Assembly: GCA_016935485.1 (NCBI GenBank)
Contig: JAFGQW010000161.1
Location: 1-42,344, forward strand
From: Planctomycetota bacterium
GTDB taxonomy: Bacteria; Planctomycetota; JAFGQW01
DNA length: 42,344 nucleotides
Direction of reading: 5' to 3'
Below the pieces are notes generated by a model. It worked only from the letters and a program-made list of their open reading frames with translations. It did not search any database and was not told where the DNA came from. This document shows, one piece after another, positions 1-8,141 of the stretch; position 1 is the stretch's first letter, and every line of letters starts with the position of its first letter. The translations under genes were made by a program, and so were the position numbers.

Positions 1-844
1 AGACGCAGAGCGCGGCGATGATCACGTGCCCGCTGGGGCAGACATCGCGAATCCGCTCGCCCTCGAGATGCCACAGCGTGCTCAGCATGGCATCGGTCAT
101 GCCCGCCGTGCGGGCCGGGGGCGCCCCGAGCCACTCCGGATAATACCCCGGACCGAGCGCCGGCGTGACGAAGTAGCCGAGGTACGACAGGTACCAGCCG
201 GCCGTGAGGGCGAACACCGCCATGGCGAACGGCGCCGGGTCGCCCGCGCCGCACCGGCCTGCCCGCCAGGCCGGCACCGCCACCACGAACGGCAGCACGA
301 AGTACGACATCCAGCACAGCCGCAGGACGTCGGTCAGCCACGCCGATTCGAGGCCGCGGAGATACACGGAAGGATGATCGCCGAACAGCATGCGGTCCCA
401 GCGGAGCAGCGCGGCATCCACGTCCGTCGGACTGACCTGCGGAACCAGGATGCCGTTGAGCTTGAAGACCACCGGGACGAGCACGAGCGGATACCAGTAG
501 CGCAGCCACCGCCACGCCGCTCCGGGACGGCGGGCGTGCTGCCGGACCAGCCACCCGACGGCGAGCCCGAGCCCCAGGTGTGCGCCGGCAAAGAGCGCGG
601 CGTGCGCCACCCGCTCGCGGCGGACCAGGACGATCGCGGCCACCACCCCGAGGTAGAAGAGGGCCGCCAGATCCATGGGCAGGAGCCCTCGGGGCGCACG
701 CCCTCGGATCTCCTCGACGACGAGCGGTGCCGTCTGGCTCGTCGATCGGGCCCGATGGGCCGGTCGCGCCGTGGTCGCGCCGGGGTCCGGAGCGCGCGCT
801 TCACGCCGTGGTTCCGGCCCGCGGCGCGCCGCCTCACGCGACAC
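1..844 (-). CDS. PAP2-superfamily membrane protein, inositol-phosphoceramide-synthase-like (3' end off window)
   Basis: This reading frame is absent from the ORF track because it runs off the window. Translating the minus strand gives at least five hydrophobic segments (for example LAALFYLGVVAAIVLV and VLRLCWMSYFVLPFVVAVP), then GYFVTPALGPGYYPEW, and at the cut end CPSGHV, the PSGH core of the PAP2 phosphatase/phosphotransferase fold. The layout resembles the PAP2_3 group (AUR1 / inositol-phosphoceramide-synthase-like), which moves phospho-headgroups between membrane lipids; that sub-family call is inference. The GTG start at 844 overlaps the end of the glycosyltransferase gene (GTGTCGCGTGA) and has GGGAGGT six bases upstream, so translational coupling is likely. 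A more conservative start is the ATG at 676, just before the first membrane segment; the 56 residues between are Arg/Pro-rich and doubtful. The catalytic C-terminal part lies outside the window. Confidence 0.72.
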   Translation of the reverse strand, partial: MSREAARRGPEPRREARAPDPGATTARPAHRARSTSQTAPLVVEEIRGRAPRGLLPMDLAALFYLGVVAAIVLVRRERVAHAALFAGAHLGLGLAVGWLVRQHARRPGAAWRWLRYWYPLVLVPVVFKLNGILVPQVSPTDVDAALLRWDRMLFGDHPSVYLRGLESAWLTDVLRLCWMSYFVLPFVVAVPAWRAGRCGAGDPAPFAMAVFALTAGWYLSYLGYFVTPALGPGYYPEWLGAPPARTAGMTDAMLSTLWHLEGERIRDVCPSGHVIIAALCV

Positions 845-1922
845 CGGCGACCTCCCGGTAGAGGGCGAGCGTCTGGCGGGCGGCGCGCTCCCAGGTGTAC
901 TCCGCCGCGCGCGCGCGCCCGCGCCGGCGAAGCTCGTCGGCCAAACCCGGTTCGCTGACGACGCGCTCGACGGCGTGGGTGACCGCCGGCACGTCGGTCG
1001 GGTCCACCAGCAACGCCGCGTCCGCGGCGACCTCCGGGATGGCCCCGCGATCGGAGGCGACCACCGGGACGCCGGCCACGAAGGCCTCGAGCACGGGCAT
1101 GCCGAAACCCTCGTCCAGACTGAGCAGCAGATGCACGGCCGCGCCCGCGTAGAGCGGCGGGAGATCCGCGTCGGCAACCGCGCCGAGCACGCGCACTCTT
1201 CGACCCAATCCGAGGCGCCGGTGGGCGTCGGCGATCGCGTCGGCGCCGTCGGCCGGCGGACCGGCAAGCACGAGCGTCAGTTCGGCCGGCAAGCGCGCCA
1301 CCGCCTCGAGCGCCGTGACGAGGTTCTTGCGCCGGCTGAGCTGACCGACGTAGAGTGCGTAGGGACGCTCGATGCCGTGGCGGCGCAGCGCCTGCTCGCA
1401 TTGCGCCGCGGTGGCCGCGGCGAAGCGCCTCTCCACACCGTGCGGGATCACGCGCACCTTGTCGGGATCGGCGCCCGTATGCAGCAGGAACCGGCGGCGC
1501 GTGTGCTCGCTCACCGCGATCACCGCTGCCGCCCGCCGTGCCACGTCGGCGTACCGGCTCACCTTCTTCGCGCGGAATCCCGCCCCGGCGAACCCGGCGG
1601 AGTCCGCGCTGAAGAGATCGTGCACCGTCGCCACCAGCGGCAGGTTGCGATAGCCGGGAAGCCGCGCATCCGGACCGTGGAAGACCGCCAGGCGCCGCGG
1701 ATAGCCGCCGTGCAACCGCTCGAGCAGGCAGCGCGTGCGGAACGACGGGTCCGGCGGACGCAGGAAGTACCTCCGCCGTTTCCAGCGAGAGAGGCGGTAG
1801 AGCAGATCGAAGCGACAGCCGCTCTCCAGACGGGCCAGCGCCGCCACCAGCTCGGCGATGTACCGCCCGATGCCGGTCCGCGGGGACCGGGCGGCCGAGG
1901 AGACGTCGATGCCGATCCGCAT
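834..1922 (-). CDS. GT4-family (group 1) glycosyltransferase
   Basis: This is a 362-residue GT-B glycosyltransferase. The N-terminus MRIGIDVSS followed by TGIGRYIAEL is the usual acceptor-side Rossmann start with its glycine-rich loop. YALYVGQLSRRKNL opens the donor-binding domain, and EGFGMPVLEAFVAGVPV contains the E-x7-E signature of retaining GT4 enzymes. The ORF track extends upstream to a GTG at 1970, but the ATG at 1922 begins exactly at the family N-terminus and was chosen. It lies about 106 bases downstream of the sigma-54 activator gene and overlaps the PAP2 gene by 11 bases, so the three are probably one transcript. It likely transfers a sugar from a nucleotide donor to a lipid or glycan acceptor; the substrate cannot be read from the sequence. 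The PAP2 neighbour points to a lipid-linked product, which is inference. Confidence 0.88.
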   Translation of the reverse strand: MRIGIDVSSAARSPRTGIGRYIAELVAALARLESGCRFDLLYRLSRWKRRRYFLRPPDPSFRTRCLLERLHGGYPRRLAVFHGPDARLPGYRNLPLVATVHDLFSADSAGFAGAGFRAKKVSRYADVARRAAAVIAVSEHTRRRFLLHTGADPDKVRVIPHGVERRFAAATAAQCEQALRRHGIERPYALYVGQLSRRKNLVTALEAVARLPAELTLVLAGPPADGADAIADAHRRLGLGRRVRVLGAVADADLPPLYAGAAVHLLLSLDEGFGMPVLEAFVAGVPVVASDRGAIPEVAADAALLVDPTDVPAVTHAVERVVSEPGLADELRRRGRARAAEYTWERAARQTLALYREVAGVA

Positions 1923-2028
1923 GTCTTGCGTGCCTGCCCATCCGGGTGCGGCGTCGCCGGACGGCGTCACCCGCTTGGAACCCGACGGTCGTGGGCGCCC
2001 CGGCCGCCCTGCGCGCGTCTCCTGGCGG

Positions 2029-3417
2029 TTACTCCGATCGCGTGAGCCCGTAGTCCTTGAGCTTGCGCTGCAGAGTGCGCAGGCTAATGCCGAGAACGCC
2101 GGCCACCCGCGCCCGATTGCCGCCGAACTCGTCCATGGTCCGCAGGATCAGCGCCTTCTCGGCGGCCCGCAGCGAGGTGCCCGGGCGGATCATCATCCCC
2201 TCCTCGTCCGGGCGCACCGCCGGGCGAATCTCCGGCGGGAGATCCTCGACGTCGATCACCTCGCGATCGGACAGTACGATGATCTGCTCCAGCGTGTTGC
2301 GAAGCTCGCGGACGTTTCCGGGCCAGGGGTACTGCTCGAGGATCCGCAGGGCCTCGGGCGTCATGGACTTCACGGACCGACCGTTGGCGGCGCTGATCTC
2401 GTCGAGGAAGGCCCGGCTCAAAATGGAGATGTCTCCCGGCCGCTCGCGCAGCGCCGGCAGATCGATCCGCACCACGTTGATCCGATAGAAGAGGTCCTCC
2501 CGGAAGCGCCCGGCCTCCACCTCCTCGCGGAGCGGCCGGTTCGTGGCCGCCAGCACGCGCACGTCCACCTTCTCCATCGCGGTGCTGCCGACGGGACTGA
2601 ACTCCATCGTTTCCAGAACGCGCAGCAGCTTCGCCTGGGTGCGCGGCGCCATCTCCCCGATCTCGTCCACGAGCAGCGTGCCGCGATGGGCCTGCTTGAA
2701 GCGACCGTCGCGATTGCTGTCGGCGCCGGTGTAGGCCCCCCGCACGTGCCCGAACAGCTCGTCTTCCACGAGCGGCTCCGGCAGGGCCGCGCAGTTCACG
2801 GCCACGAACGGGCGGTTCCTCCGCTCGCTGAGCTGGTGAATCGCCCGGGCGACGAGCTCCTTTCCGGTGCCGCTCTCCCCGGTGATCAGCACGGTGGATC
2901 GGACGCCCGCCACCTGGGAGATCTTCTCGAACACCTTGCGCATGGCGGGGGAGCTGCCGAGGAGGCCGCGCACGCCGAATTTCTCGTCGAGCTGCGCCTT
3001 GAGATGCTGGATCTCCCAGTCGAGCCGGCGGCGCTCGACGGCTTCGCGCAGCACGCCGAGCAGTTCCTCCGCCTCGATCGGCTTGGGAATGTAGTTGAAG
3101 GCGCCCTCCTTGACGGCCTGGACCGCCCGGCGCTCGCTGCCGTGCCCCGTGACCACGATCACCGGCAGCCGTGGATCTTCCTTCTGGAGGCGCTCGAGGA
3201 CCTTCATGCCGTCCATGTCGGGCAGCCGGAGGTCGAGCAGCACGGATGCGATCCGGGCCTCCACCTTCGCGAGCCCTTCGGTTCCGGTCTCCGCCAGCAC
3301 CGGCGCGTAGCCGCGTCGCTCCAGTAGCTCGGCGAGCGTCAGGCGAAGGGCCTCGTCGTCCTCGATCAGGAGAACCGAAGCCCGGGGAAGATCGTCTCGG
3401 GAAGCCCGCTCTGTCAT
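2029..3417 (-). CDS. Sigma-54-dependent response regulator, NtrC/AtoC type
   Basis: This 462-residue protein has three domains. The receiver (about 14-130) has acidic residues in LLIEDDEA, phosphoacceptor Asp62 in LLDLRLPD and Lys in IPKPIE. The AAA+ sigma-54 interaction domain (about 150-390) has Walker A GESGTGKE, sigma-54 contact loop GAYTGA (Tyr for the usual Phe), Walker B GTLLVDEIGEM and the sensor segment PWPGNVREL. The C-terminal Fis-type helix-turn-helix is RVAGVLGISLRTLQRKL. When phosphorylated it should remodel the sigma-54 holoenzyme at -24/-12 promoters. No histidine kinase is adjacent. A good sigma-70-type promoter lies about 95 bases upstream, and the glycosyltransferase and PAP2 genes follow on the same strand. 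The only convincing -24/-12 site seen in this window is in front of the sigma factor gene at 6191-7594; a direct link is speculation. Confidence 0.95.
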   Translation of the reverse strand: MTERASRDDLPRASVLLIEDDEALRLTLAELLERRGYAPVLAETGTEGLAKVEARIASVLLDLRLPDMDGMKVLERLQKEDPRLPVIVVTGHGSERRAVQAVKEGAFNYIPKPIEAEELLGVLREAVERRRLDWEIQHLKAQLDEKFGVRGLLGSSPAMRKVFEKISQVAGVRSTVLITGESGTGKELVARAIHQLSERRNRPFVAVNCAALPEPLVEDELFGHVRGAYTGADSNRDGRFKQAHRGTLLVDEIGEMAPRTQAKLLRVLETMEFSPVGSTAMEKVDVRVLAATNRPLREEVEAGRFREDLFYRINVVRIDLPALRERPGDISILSRAFLDEISAANGRSVKSMTPEALRILEQYPWPGNVRELRNTLEQIIVLSDREVIDVEDLPPEIRPAVRPDEEGMMIRPGTSLRAAEKALILRTMDEFGGNRARVAGVLGISLRTLQRKLKDYGLTRSE

Positions 3418-3509
3418 GTCTACAGTTCGTCCGCCTCGGCGGCGCCTCGAAGCGCGGTGCGGAAACGCGCAGCCGCGGGGCAGGCAAGGGGAGCAGCGCG
3501 ACGGAAAGA

Positions 3510-3538
3510 GTTATCCGCCAGGCCCATCCGGTTGTCAA
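3510..3538 (-). promoter_or_regulatory. Sigma-70-type promoter of the sigma-54 activator operon
   Basis: On the minus strand TTGACA is followed by exactly 17 bases and GATAAC. This is a consensus -35 and a good -10 placed about 90 bases before the activator ATG at 3417. Confidence 0.65.
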
Positions 3539-3891
3539 GCACGACATTGCCCGGCGGGGAGGGCGTCGCCGTGCGAACCGCGAGACCGCGGAGAACCACA
3601 GCGCGCCGGGCTTCCTGCCGGCGTTCGTCGACCACGGAGCGGCAGTCGCCGGCGAAGGAAGGGCCGGCCCTTCCGCGATGCGGCCTTGATTCTCGCGCCC
3701 GGCGCGACGGAATCCGCGAATCGACGCGCCCGCTGCGGTGGCGCGGCGCGCCGCCAACCCGTCCCGCGGGCGGCTCCGGCTCCGGACGACGGCGGGTTTG
3801 ACCGGGCGGGCCGACGCTGTCCGCGTACCGCTTCCGCTGCGCAAGCGGATCGCTGACCACTGACGGCCGTGGGCCGTGGGCAGGGCCCGCG
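3539..3891. other. Gene-free interval between activator promoter and lipoprotein gene
   Basis: The interval is GC-rich, with no ORF of convincing composition. The 146-residue minus-strand ORF of the track (3420-3860) is Arg/Pro-rich low-complexity translation and runs through the activator promoter, so it was not accepted. Apart from the promoter just outside it, no recognisable repeat copy, terminator or RNA was seen. Confidence 0.5.
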
Positions 3892-4332
3892 CTAGGGATT
3901 GGCTTCGCCCGGGCGGTTGGTCAGCGTCACCCGGCCGTCGCGCTCCCGGATGATGACCACGTCCGAGTCTGCGACCTTCTCCACGACCCGGCTGTCGGGA
4001 GGAGCCACCACGGCCGTTCTGATCGGGTAGACAAACGAGGCCGCCGGCGCGGCGGGTGCTCCTTCCAGCACCACCGGCGCGGCCGGCCGGGCCGCCGCCA
4101 CACGCCGGGCCCAGATCTCGTCGAGCTCCCTCGCGATCTCCTGCATCGACCGGTCGGTCCGGGTGGTGTTGGTGTTCACCCCCTTGAAGTAGGCCAGGTC
4201 GAGCTGGACGGCATCCGCGAGCAGACTGCCCTGTTCGCCCCACTCGCTGGCGAAGTTGGTGAACTCGTTGGTCAGACAGCCTCCCAGCACGAGCAACGAC
4301 ACGGCAAGAACGGGTAGCAGTGAAAGCCTCAT
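3892..4332 (-). CDS. Small hypothetical lipoprotein
   Basis: This 146-residue protein of unknown function has a classical lipoprotein signal peptide: MRLSLLPVLAVSLLVLGGC, with lipobox LGGC and acylated Cys19. The mature part begins with a polar helical stretch (FASEWGEQGSLLADAVQLDL, then RSMQEIARELDEIWARRV), passes through an Ala/Pro linker, and ends in a short beta-rich tail (VVIIRERDGRVTLTNRPGE). The ATG at 4332 was chosen over the TTG at 4335 because GGAGG lies five bases before it. The gene is divergent from thiL, with a TTGACA/TAGTTT promoter about 150 bases upstream. No homologous family is recognised. Attachment to a membrane is well supported; any further role is not. Confidence 0.75.
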   Translation of the reverse strand: MRLSLLPVLAVSLLVLGGCLTNEFTNFASEWGEQGSLLADAVQLDLAYFKGVNTNTTRTDRSMQEIARELDEIWARRVAAARPAAPVVLEGAPAAPAASFVYPIRTAVVAPPDSRVVEKVADSDVVIIRERDGRVTLTNRPGEANP

Positions 4333-4478
4333 CAAAGCCTCCTTCTCATGACCCTCGCGCTATCCCGAGGATCGGCTTGTGTTATCCTCTCCAGACGCGC
4401 ACCGGCGGTGCCGGTTCGGCGGCCGGGAAGGAGCGGTCCTCGGTTGCAATCACGCCCGCATCCCGGTCTCAGGAATCC

Positions 4479-4507
4479 AAACTAAAGAGCGTAACCTACT
4501 TTGTCAA
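4479..4507 (-). promoter_or_regulatory. Sigma-70-type promoter for the lipoprotein gene
   Basis: Minus-strand TTGACA, 17-base spacer, TAGTTT. The -35 is perfect and the -10 keeps the TA....T frame. It points toward the lipoprotein gene, leaving a leader of roughly 140 bases. Confidence 0.5.
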
Positions 4508-4557
4508 TAGGCACTTACAAGAAAAACGCTCGGTGCTCTCCCGGTGGAATTCGCGTG

Positions 4558-5559
4558 ATGGACGAGTTCGAGCTGATCGAGCGCCTGCTGGAACGTACTG
4601 GGGCCGGAGTGCGTGGCGTCCGGCTCGGCCCGGGCGACGATGCGTGCGTTCTTCGTCCGCGGCCCGGCAGCGATGTCGTCGTCACGACGGACGTCCAGGT
4701 GGAAGGAACGCACTTTCGCTGGGAATGGCTCCGGCCCGCCGATGTCGGCCATCGCGCGGTCGCTGCCTGCCTGAGCGATCTAGCGGCTATGGGCGCACGC
4801 CCCTGGGTGGTGCTCTCGAGCCTCGCGATCCCGGCGGCCCTTTCTCCGGCGCGGATCCACGGCGTGCAGCGCGGCATGGATCGTGCCCTCCGGCGGTATG
4901 GCGCCGCTCTGGTCGGCGGGAACATCTCGTCGACGTCCGGGCCCTACTCGATCACGCTGACCGGGCTCGGCTCGGTGCCCGCGGGCAGCCATCTGGCGCG
5001 TCGCGGCGCGACTGCCGGCGACGGGATCTGGGTGAGCGGCGAGCCCGGCCGCGCTGCCCTCGGCCGGGAGCATCTCGCGCGGGGAATCCGCACCCCTGCC
5101 TACGAGCGGGCGTTTTGCCGCCCGGAGCCGCGCCTGGCGCTGGGGTGGGCCCTCCGGCGCCGCCGGCTGGCAAGCGCCATGATCGACGTCAGTGATGGTC
5201 TGGCGGGGGATCTCGCCCACCTGCTCGCCGCCAGGCTGGGTGCCCGTCTGGAAGCGCCTGCGCTGGTTCCACCGGCGCACTTCACGCAGCGCTGCCGGTC
5301 GCTGGGGCTCGACGCGGAGGGCCTCGTGCTGAACGGAGGCGAGGACTACGAACTGCTCTTCACGGCGCCGCCGCGGGTGAGCGAGCGGTCGCTCGGCCCG
5401 CTTGCCCGCCGGCTCGGCGTGCGCATCCGGCGCATCGGAACGATCGAGGCCACGCCCGCAATCTGGATGGCCGACGTCGACGGGAGCCTGCGCCGCGTAT
5501 CCCCGCGCGGCTGGCGCCACGGCGTCGCGACCGGCGGTCCCGGGCGCGCGAGCGAGTGA
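4558..5559 (+). CDS. thiL: Thiamine-monophosphate kinase
   Basis: This 333-residue enzyme phosphorylates thiamine monophosphate to thiamine diphosphate using ATP, the last step of cofactor synthesis. Visible family motifs are GPGDDACVL (metal-binding acidic loop), TTDVQVEGTHF, DVGHRAVAACLSDLAAMGA, the glycine motif GGNISS, IDVSDGLAGDLAHL and GGEDYELLFT, in the order expected for the AIR-synthase-like fold of ThiL. The ATG at 4558 begins MDEFELIERL, the normal ThiL N-terminus; the track's 19-residue extension is not supported. The product would supply TPP to enzymes such as the pyruvate:ferredoxin oxidoreductase in this window, although nothing shows co-regulation. No TPP riboswitch is visible in the 220-base upstream region. 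The downstream gene is convergent, with 43 bases between the stops. Confidence 0.95.
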   Translation: MDEFELIERLLERTGAGVRGVRLGPGDDACVLRPRPGSDVVVTTDVQVEGTHFRWEWLRPADVGHRAVAACLSDLAAMGARPWVVLSSLAIPAALSPARIHGVQRGMDRALRRYGAALVGGNISSTSGPYSITLTGLGSVPAGSHLARRGATAGDGIWVSGEPGRAALGREHLARGIRTPAYERAFCRPEPRLALGWALRRRRLASAMIDVSDGLAGDLAHLLAARLGARLEAPALVPPAHFTQRCRSLGLDAEGLVLNGGEDYELLFTAPPRVSERSLGPLARRLGVRIRRIGTIEATPAIWMADVDGSLRRVSPRGWRHGVATGGPGRASE

Positions 5560-5602
5560 AAGCACACGGCGGAGCGCTTCTGGCGCGGCGGCCCCGGGGC
5601 CC

Positions 5603-5971
5603 TCAGCAGACGCACGCGGCGAGTGCCCGGTCGATCTCCCGCAGGAAGGCCGTCGGATCGAGGGGTTTGTCGAGAAAGCCCGCGATCCGCTCCTTGAGAT
5701 CTCCGACCACGCGATCGTGCGTGGCGGGTCGGCCGACGGCCAGCAACGTGATGCCGGGCTTGGCTTCCTTGATGCGCTGCAGAAGATCCGTCCCGGGGGC
5801 CTCGAGGTCCTCCAGGCACAGCAACACGAGATCCACCCGCCGATTGGTCACGATGTCCACGCCCGTGCCCCCGTGCAATGCGATTTCCACCTCGAAGCCA
5901 TGCTGCTCGAGGAGAGTCCTCGCGCCGGCGATGAACTCCACATCCCGATCGATGAGCAGAACCCGTTGCAT
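5603..5971 (-). CDS. Degenerate (pseudo-) receiver domain protein
   Basis: This is a stand-alone 122-residue receiver fold starting MQRVLLIDRDVEF; the track start at 6178 adds 69 Arg/Ala-rich residues and is rejected. The beta-3 strand reads VDLVLLCLED where active receivers have LLDL, so the phosphoacceptor Asp is replaced by Cys52. The Ser/Thr switch position after beta-4 also looks lost (TLLAVGRP). The conserved Lys in FLDKPLD and acidic residues in LIDRD remain. The protein therefore probably does not signal by Asp phosphorylation and may act as a protein-interaction module. It ends in an unusual Cys-Val-Cys tail. It lies 219 bases downstream of the sigma factor gene on the same strand, so co-transcription is possible but not shown. 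The fold is secure; the function is unknown. Confidence 0.82.
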   Translation of the reverse strand: MQRVLLIDRDVEFIAGARTLLEQHGFEVEIALHGGTGVDIVTNRRVDLVLLCLEDLEAPGTDLLQRIKEAKPGITLLAVGRPATHDRVVGDLKERIAGFLDKPLDPTAFLREIDRALAACVC

Positions 5972-6190
5972 GCGGTGTCGTCCCCTCCCCGCGGCCGTCT
6001 GTTGAGCCGACCGAACCGTTTGGCCGGAAACCGCCCGGCGCGCATCCCGATCGCGCGTTCGCTTCCCCCGCGATTTCCCGGAGACCCCATCGGTCAGAAC
6101 CGCGGCTCGGCTTGGGAGAAAAACGGCTTTCGCGGCGGCCGCCCTAACCCGAGACTCTGCCGGGCTCGAGCGGCGCAATCCGGCCGGCGC

Positions 6191-7594
6191 TCAGGCCGAA
6201 ATGGAGTCGAGAAGAGGTTCGAGCGCGCGGCGGCGGTCGGGCACCCGCAGTTTGCGCAGGGCCCGGATCTCGATCTGGCGGACGCGCTCACGGCTCACGC
6301 AGTAGCGCCGCCCGATCTGGTCGAGGGTCAGCACCTCGGCGCCGTCCAGTCCGTAGCGCATCCGCAGCACCGCCCGCTCCCGGTCGCTCAGCACCCGGAA
6401 GCTCTGGCGGATCTTGCCGCGCAGTACCTCCTCGTCGAGACGGATCTCCGGGTCGGGCTCCCCGTCGCCCGCCCGGAGGATGCGGTTGAGTGCATGCGAG
6501 TTCTCCTCCTCGTACTGCTGGTCGAGCGAAATGGGATTGCGCAGGAACTGGGTCAACCGCTGCGCGTCCACGCCGTCGATGGGACCGCTGTCGGCGCCGG
6601 TCTCCGCCGTGCCGGCGCTGCGATTGGCGAGCATCTTCTCCGCGCGGGTCAGGTTCTCGATCATGTGCACGGGGATGCGGATGATCCGGGATTTCTCGGC
6701 CAGCGCCCGGCTGATCGCCTGCCGGATCCACCACGTCGCATAGGTGGAAAACTTGAAGCCGCGGCGCACGTCGAAGCGGTCCACCGCCTTCATGAGCCCG
6801 AGGTTGCCTTCCTGCACGAGATCGAGGAAGGGCATGTGGCGACTGCGGTAGCGCTTGGCGATGTAGACCACCAGCCGCAGGTTCCGGACGTACAGCGCCG
6901 ACTTGTTCTGGACGAAGCGCGCCCTCAGGTCCGCAATCTGCCGGTGGTGCGCCACGATCTCATCCCACGGCATGAGCGTGCCGGCCAGGCCCCGCAGGAA
7001 ATCGTTCCATGCGGAACGGCGCGCCGTCCCCGGACCCCCCCCTCTCGCCCGCTGCCGCAGGGCGACGAGAGGGCGGAAAGCGCGCGTGAAGCGGGCGATC
7101 GATGGATCGAGGTCGACAATGCGGAACTCGGCGGCGTCGATAGCGCGGTGCGCCCGCACGAGCGGAGCGCGGGCCGGCCGTGCTGCGGAGCCCGTCCGGA
7201 GCAGTGCGCCAAGGTAGCGGGTCTGCGCGCGACGCAAGCGGGAAATCGTCACCTCGTGTGCCGCTCGCTCCGCCTGGCAGACCGCCCGCGTTCTGAGCTG
7301 CTCGACGGCCGCCAGGAAGTGGCAGGGCCGGGAGAGGGTCTCCTCGATCAGCGCGCGGCGCGCGGCGTCCATCCGGAGGGCGACCTCCACTTCCGATTCC
7401 CGGTCCAGCAGCGGAATCGTGCTGATCTCGTCCAGGTAGATCTGCTCGATTTCCGGCCCGCCACCGGACCGGGCGCACTCGGGATCGACCGCGTCGAGGT
7501 GCTCGCCAAGCGTTGTCTGCTCCCGCTCGAGCTCGTCGAACTTCGGTGTCCTCCTTCTCCTCCCACGCTTCTCGGTGTCCGGAAAGCCGCTCAT
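6191..7594 (-). CDS. RNA polymerase sigma factor, RpoD-like (sigma-70 group 1/2)
   Basis: This 467-residue sigma factor starts with [14 protein letters not shown] lies eight bases before this ATG, and the track's extension back to 7864 overlaps a promoter. Region 1.2-like [10 protein letters not shown] is followed by a Leu/Ala/Arg-rich insert. Regions 2.2-2.4 are [18 protein letters not shown] and [19 protein letters not shown], and region 3 begins [11 protein letters not shown]. Region 4 is [17 protein letters not shown] ending [14 protein letters not shown], which contacts -35 elements. There is no acidic region 1.1 of E. coli RpoD type. Whether this is the housekeeping factor or an alternative group 2 factor cannot be decided here. 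The sigma-54-type promoter upstream favours an alternative, condition-specific factor. Confidence 0.93.
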   Translation of the reverse strand: MSGFPDTEKRGRRRRTPKFDELEREQTTLGEHLDAVDPECARSGGGPEIEQIYLDEISTIPLLDRESEVEVALRMDAARRALIEETLSRPCHFLAAVEQLRTRAVCQAERAAHEVTISRLRRAQTRYLGALLRTGSAARPARAPLVRAHRAIDAAEFRIVDLDPSIARFTRAFRPLVALRQRARGGGPGTARRSAWNDFLRGLAGTLMPWDEIVAHHRQIADLRARFVQNKSALYVRNLRLVVYIAKRYRSRHMPFLDLVQEGNLGLMKAVDRFDVRRGFKFSTYATWWIRQAISRALAEKSRIIRIPVHMIENLTRAEKMLANRSAGTAETGADSGPIDGVDAQRLTQFLRNPISLDQQYEEENSHALNRILRAGDGEPDPEIRLDEEVLRGKIRQSFRVLSDRERAVLRMRYGLDGAEVLTLDQIGRRYCVSRERVRQIEIRALRKLRVPDRRRALEPLLDSISA

Positions 7595-7859
7595 GTTGCC
7601 GACCTCGCTTTCCCCTTCTTCTCCCTGCGCTCCCGCCGTCGGTGGAGTTTCCCCGGTTCCGAACCCTCCCACCCGGCTGTCTCGCACCGCCGGCGATCCG
7701 GATCCCACTTCCTGTGCGCCGTTACCAGCCGGTAACCCGGTCACCTTCCGGCGGGCTCGCTTGCCTCCTCGAGTCCACCTTCGCTGGGCGCAAGCGTGGT
7801 TTTCAGAGCCGACCTCCCGTCGGCCCCACCGGGTCATCACCGCTGGATACCTTTGACCT

Positions 7860-7875
7860 AGCAATTTTCATGCCA
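7860..7875 (-). promoter_or_regulatory. Sigma-54 (-24/-12) promoter
   Basis: The minus strand reads TGGCATGAAAATTGCT. This matches the sigma-54 consensus TGGCAYR-N4-TTGCW at every defined position, with GG and GC separated by 10 bases. It lies about 270 bases upstream of the sigma factor ATG, on the same strand and with no gene between. Confidence 0.7.
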
Positions 7876-7905
7876 TCGATTGCCGCCGCGGGGAACCGCT
7901 CGCTT

Positions 7906-7918
7906 AGGTCACAGACCT
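7906..7918. promoter_or_regulatory. Candidate activator-binding palindrome upstream of the -24/-12 promoter
   Basis: AGGTCACAGACCT is a perfect 5-3-5 palindrome, extended imperfectly by TT/AA outside. It lies about 30-45 bases upstream of the -24 element, closer than many enhancer sites but in the right direction. Its role is inferred from position only. Confidence 0.3.
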
Positions 7919-8141
7919 CAAGGACTTAAACGGTGACAGCTGGCGAGAGGCGGGCCCTTTTCCCCGTTGTACACCGCGTCCGGGCGGGAAAAGCACGGTC
8001 GGGACGAGCGGGATCGCTCGGTTTCCGATGAAACGTCTCGGGCAATCGGGGTACGTGGAATGCCGCGCATTGCGACAGGCCGCCGCCGGAGCCGTCACGC
8101 CGGGCGCGCATGCCCATGGCACGCCCAACCCCCGGCAACGA

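Larger units (their letters stand above)
7595..8141. other. 547-base intergenic region with sigma-54 promoter and long leader
   Basis: This region lies between the pseudopilin-like gene and the sigma factor gene, both minus. It contains the -24/-12 promoter and palindrome listed separately, and about 255 bases of apparent 5' leader. No convincing ORF, terminator T-run or known riboswitch was recognised. The 165-residue minus ORF of the track (7904-8401) overlaps the pseudopilin-like gene in another frame and was rejected. Confidence 0.45.

Noticed and set aside
3420-3860. 146-residue minus ORF upstream of the sigma-54 activator
   Set aside because: Its composition is Arg/Pro low-complexity and it runs through a good promoter. 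It has no ribosome-binding site.
4336-4557. Possible TPP riboswitch upstream of thiL
   Set aside because: No CUGAGA-type or other TPP aptamer motif was found. The region reads as a divergent promoter for the lipoprotein gene.
6100-6150. Possible terminator after the sigma factor gene
   Set aside because: A TTTTT run follows GC-rich palindromic sequence, but no contiguous stem sits immediately before the T-run, so it was not called.
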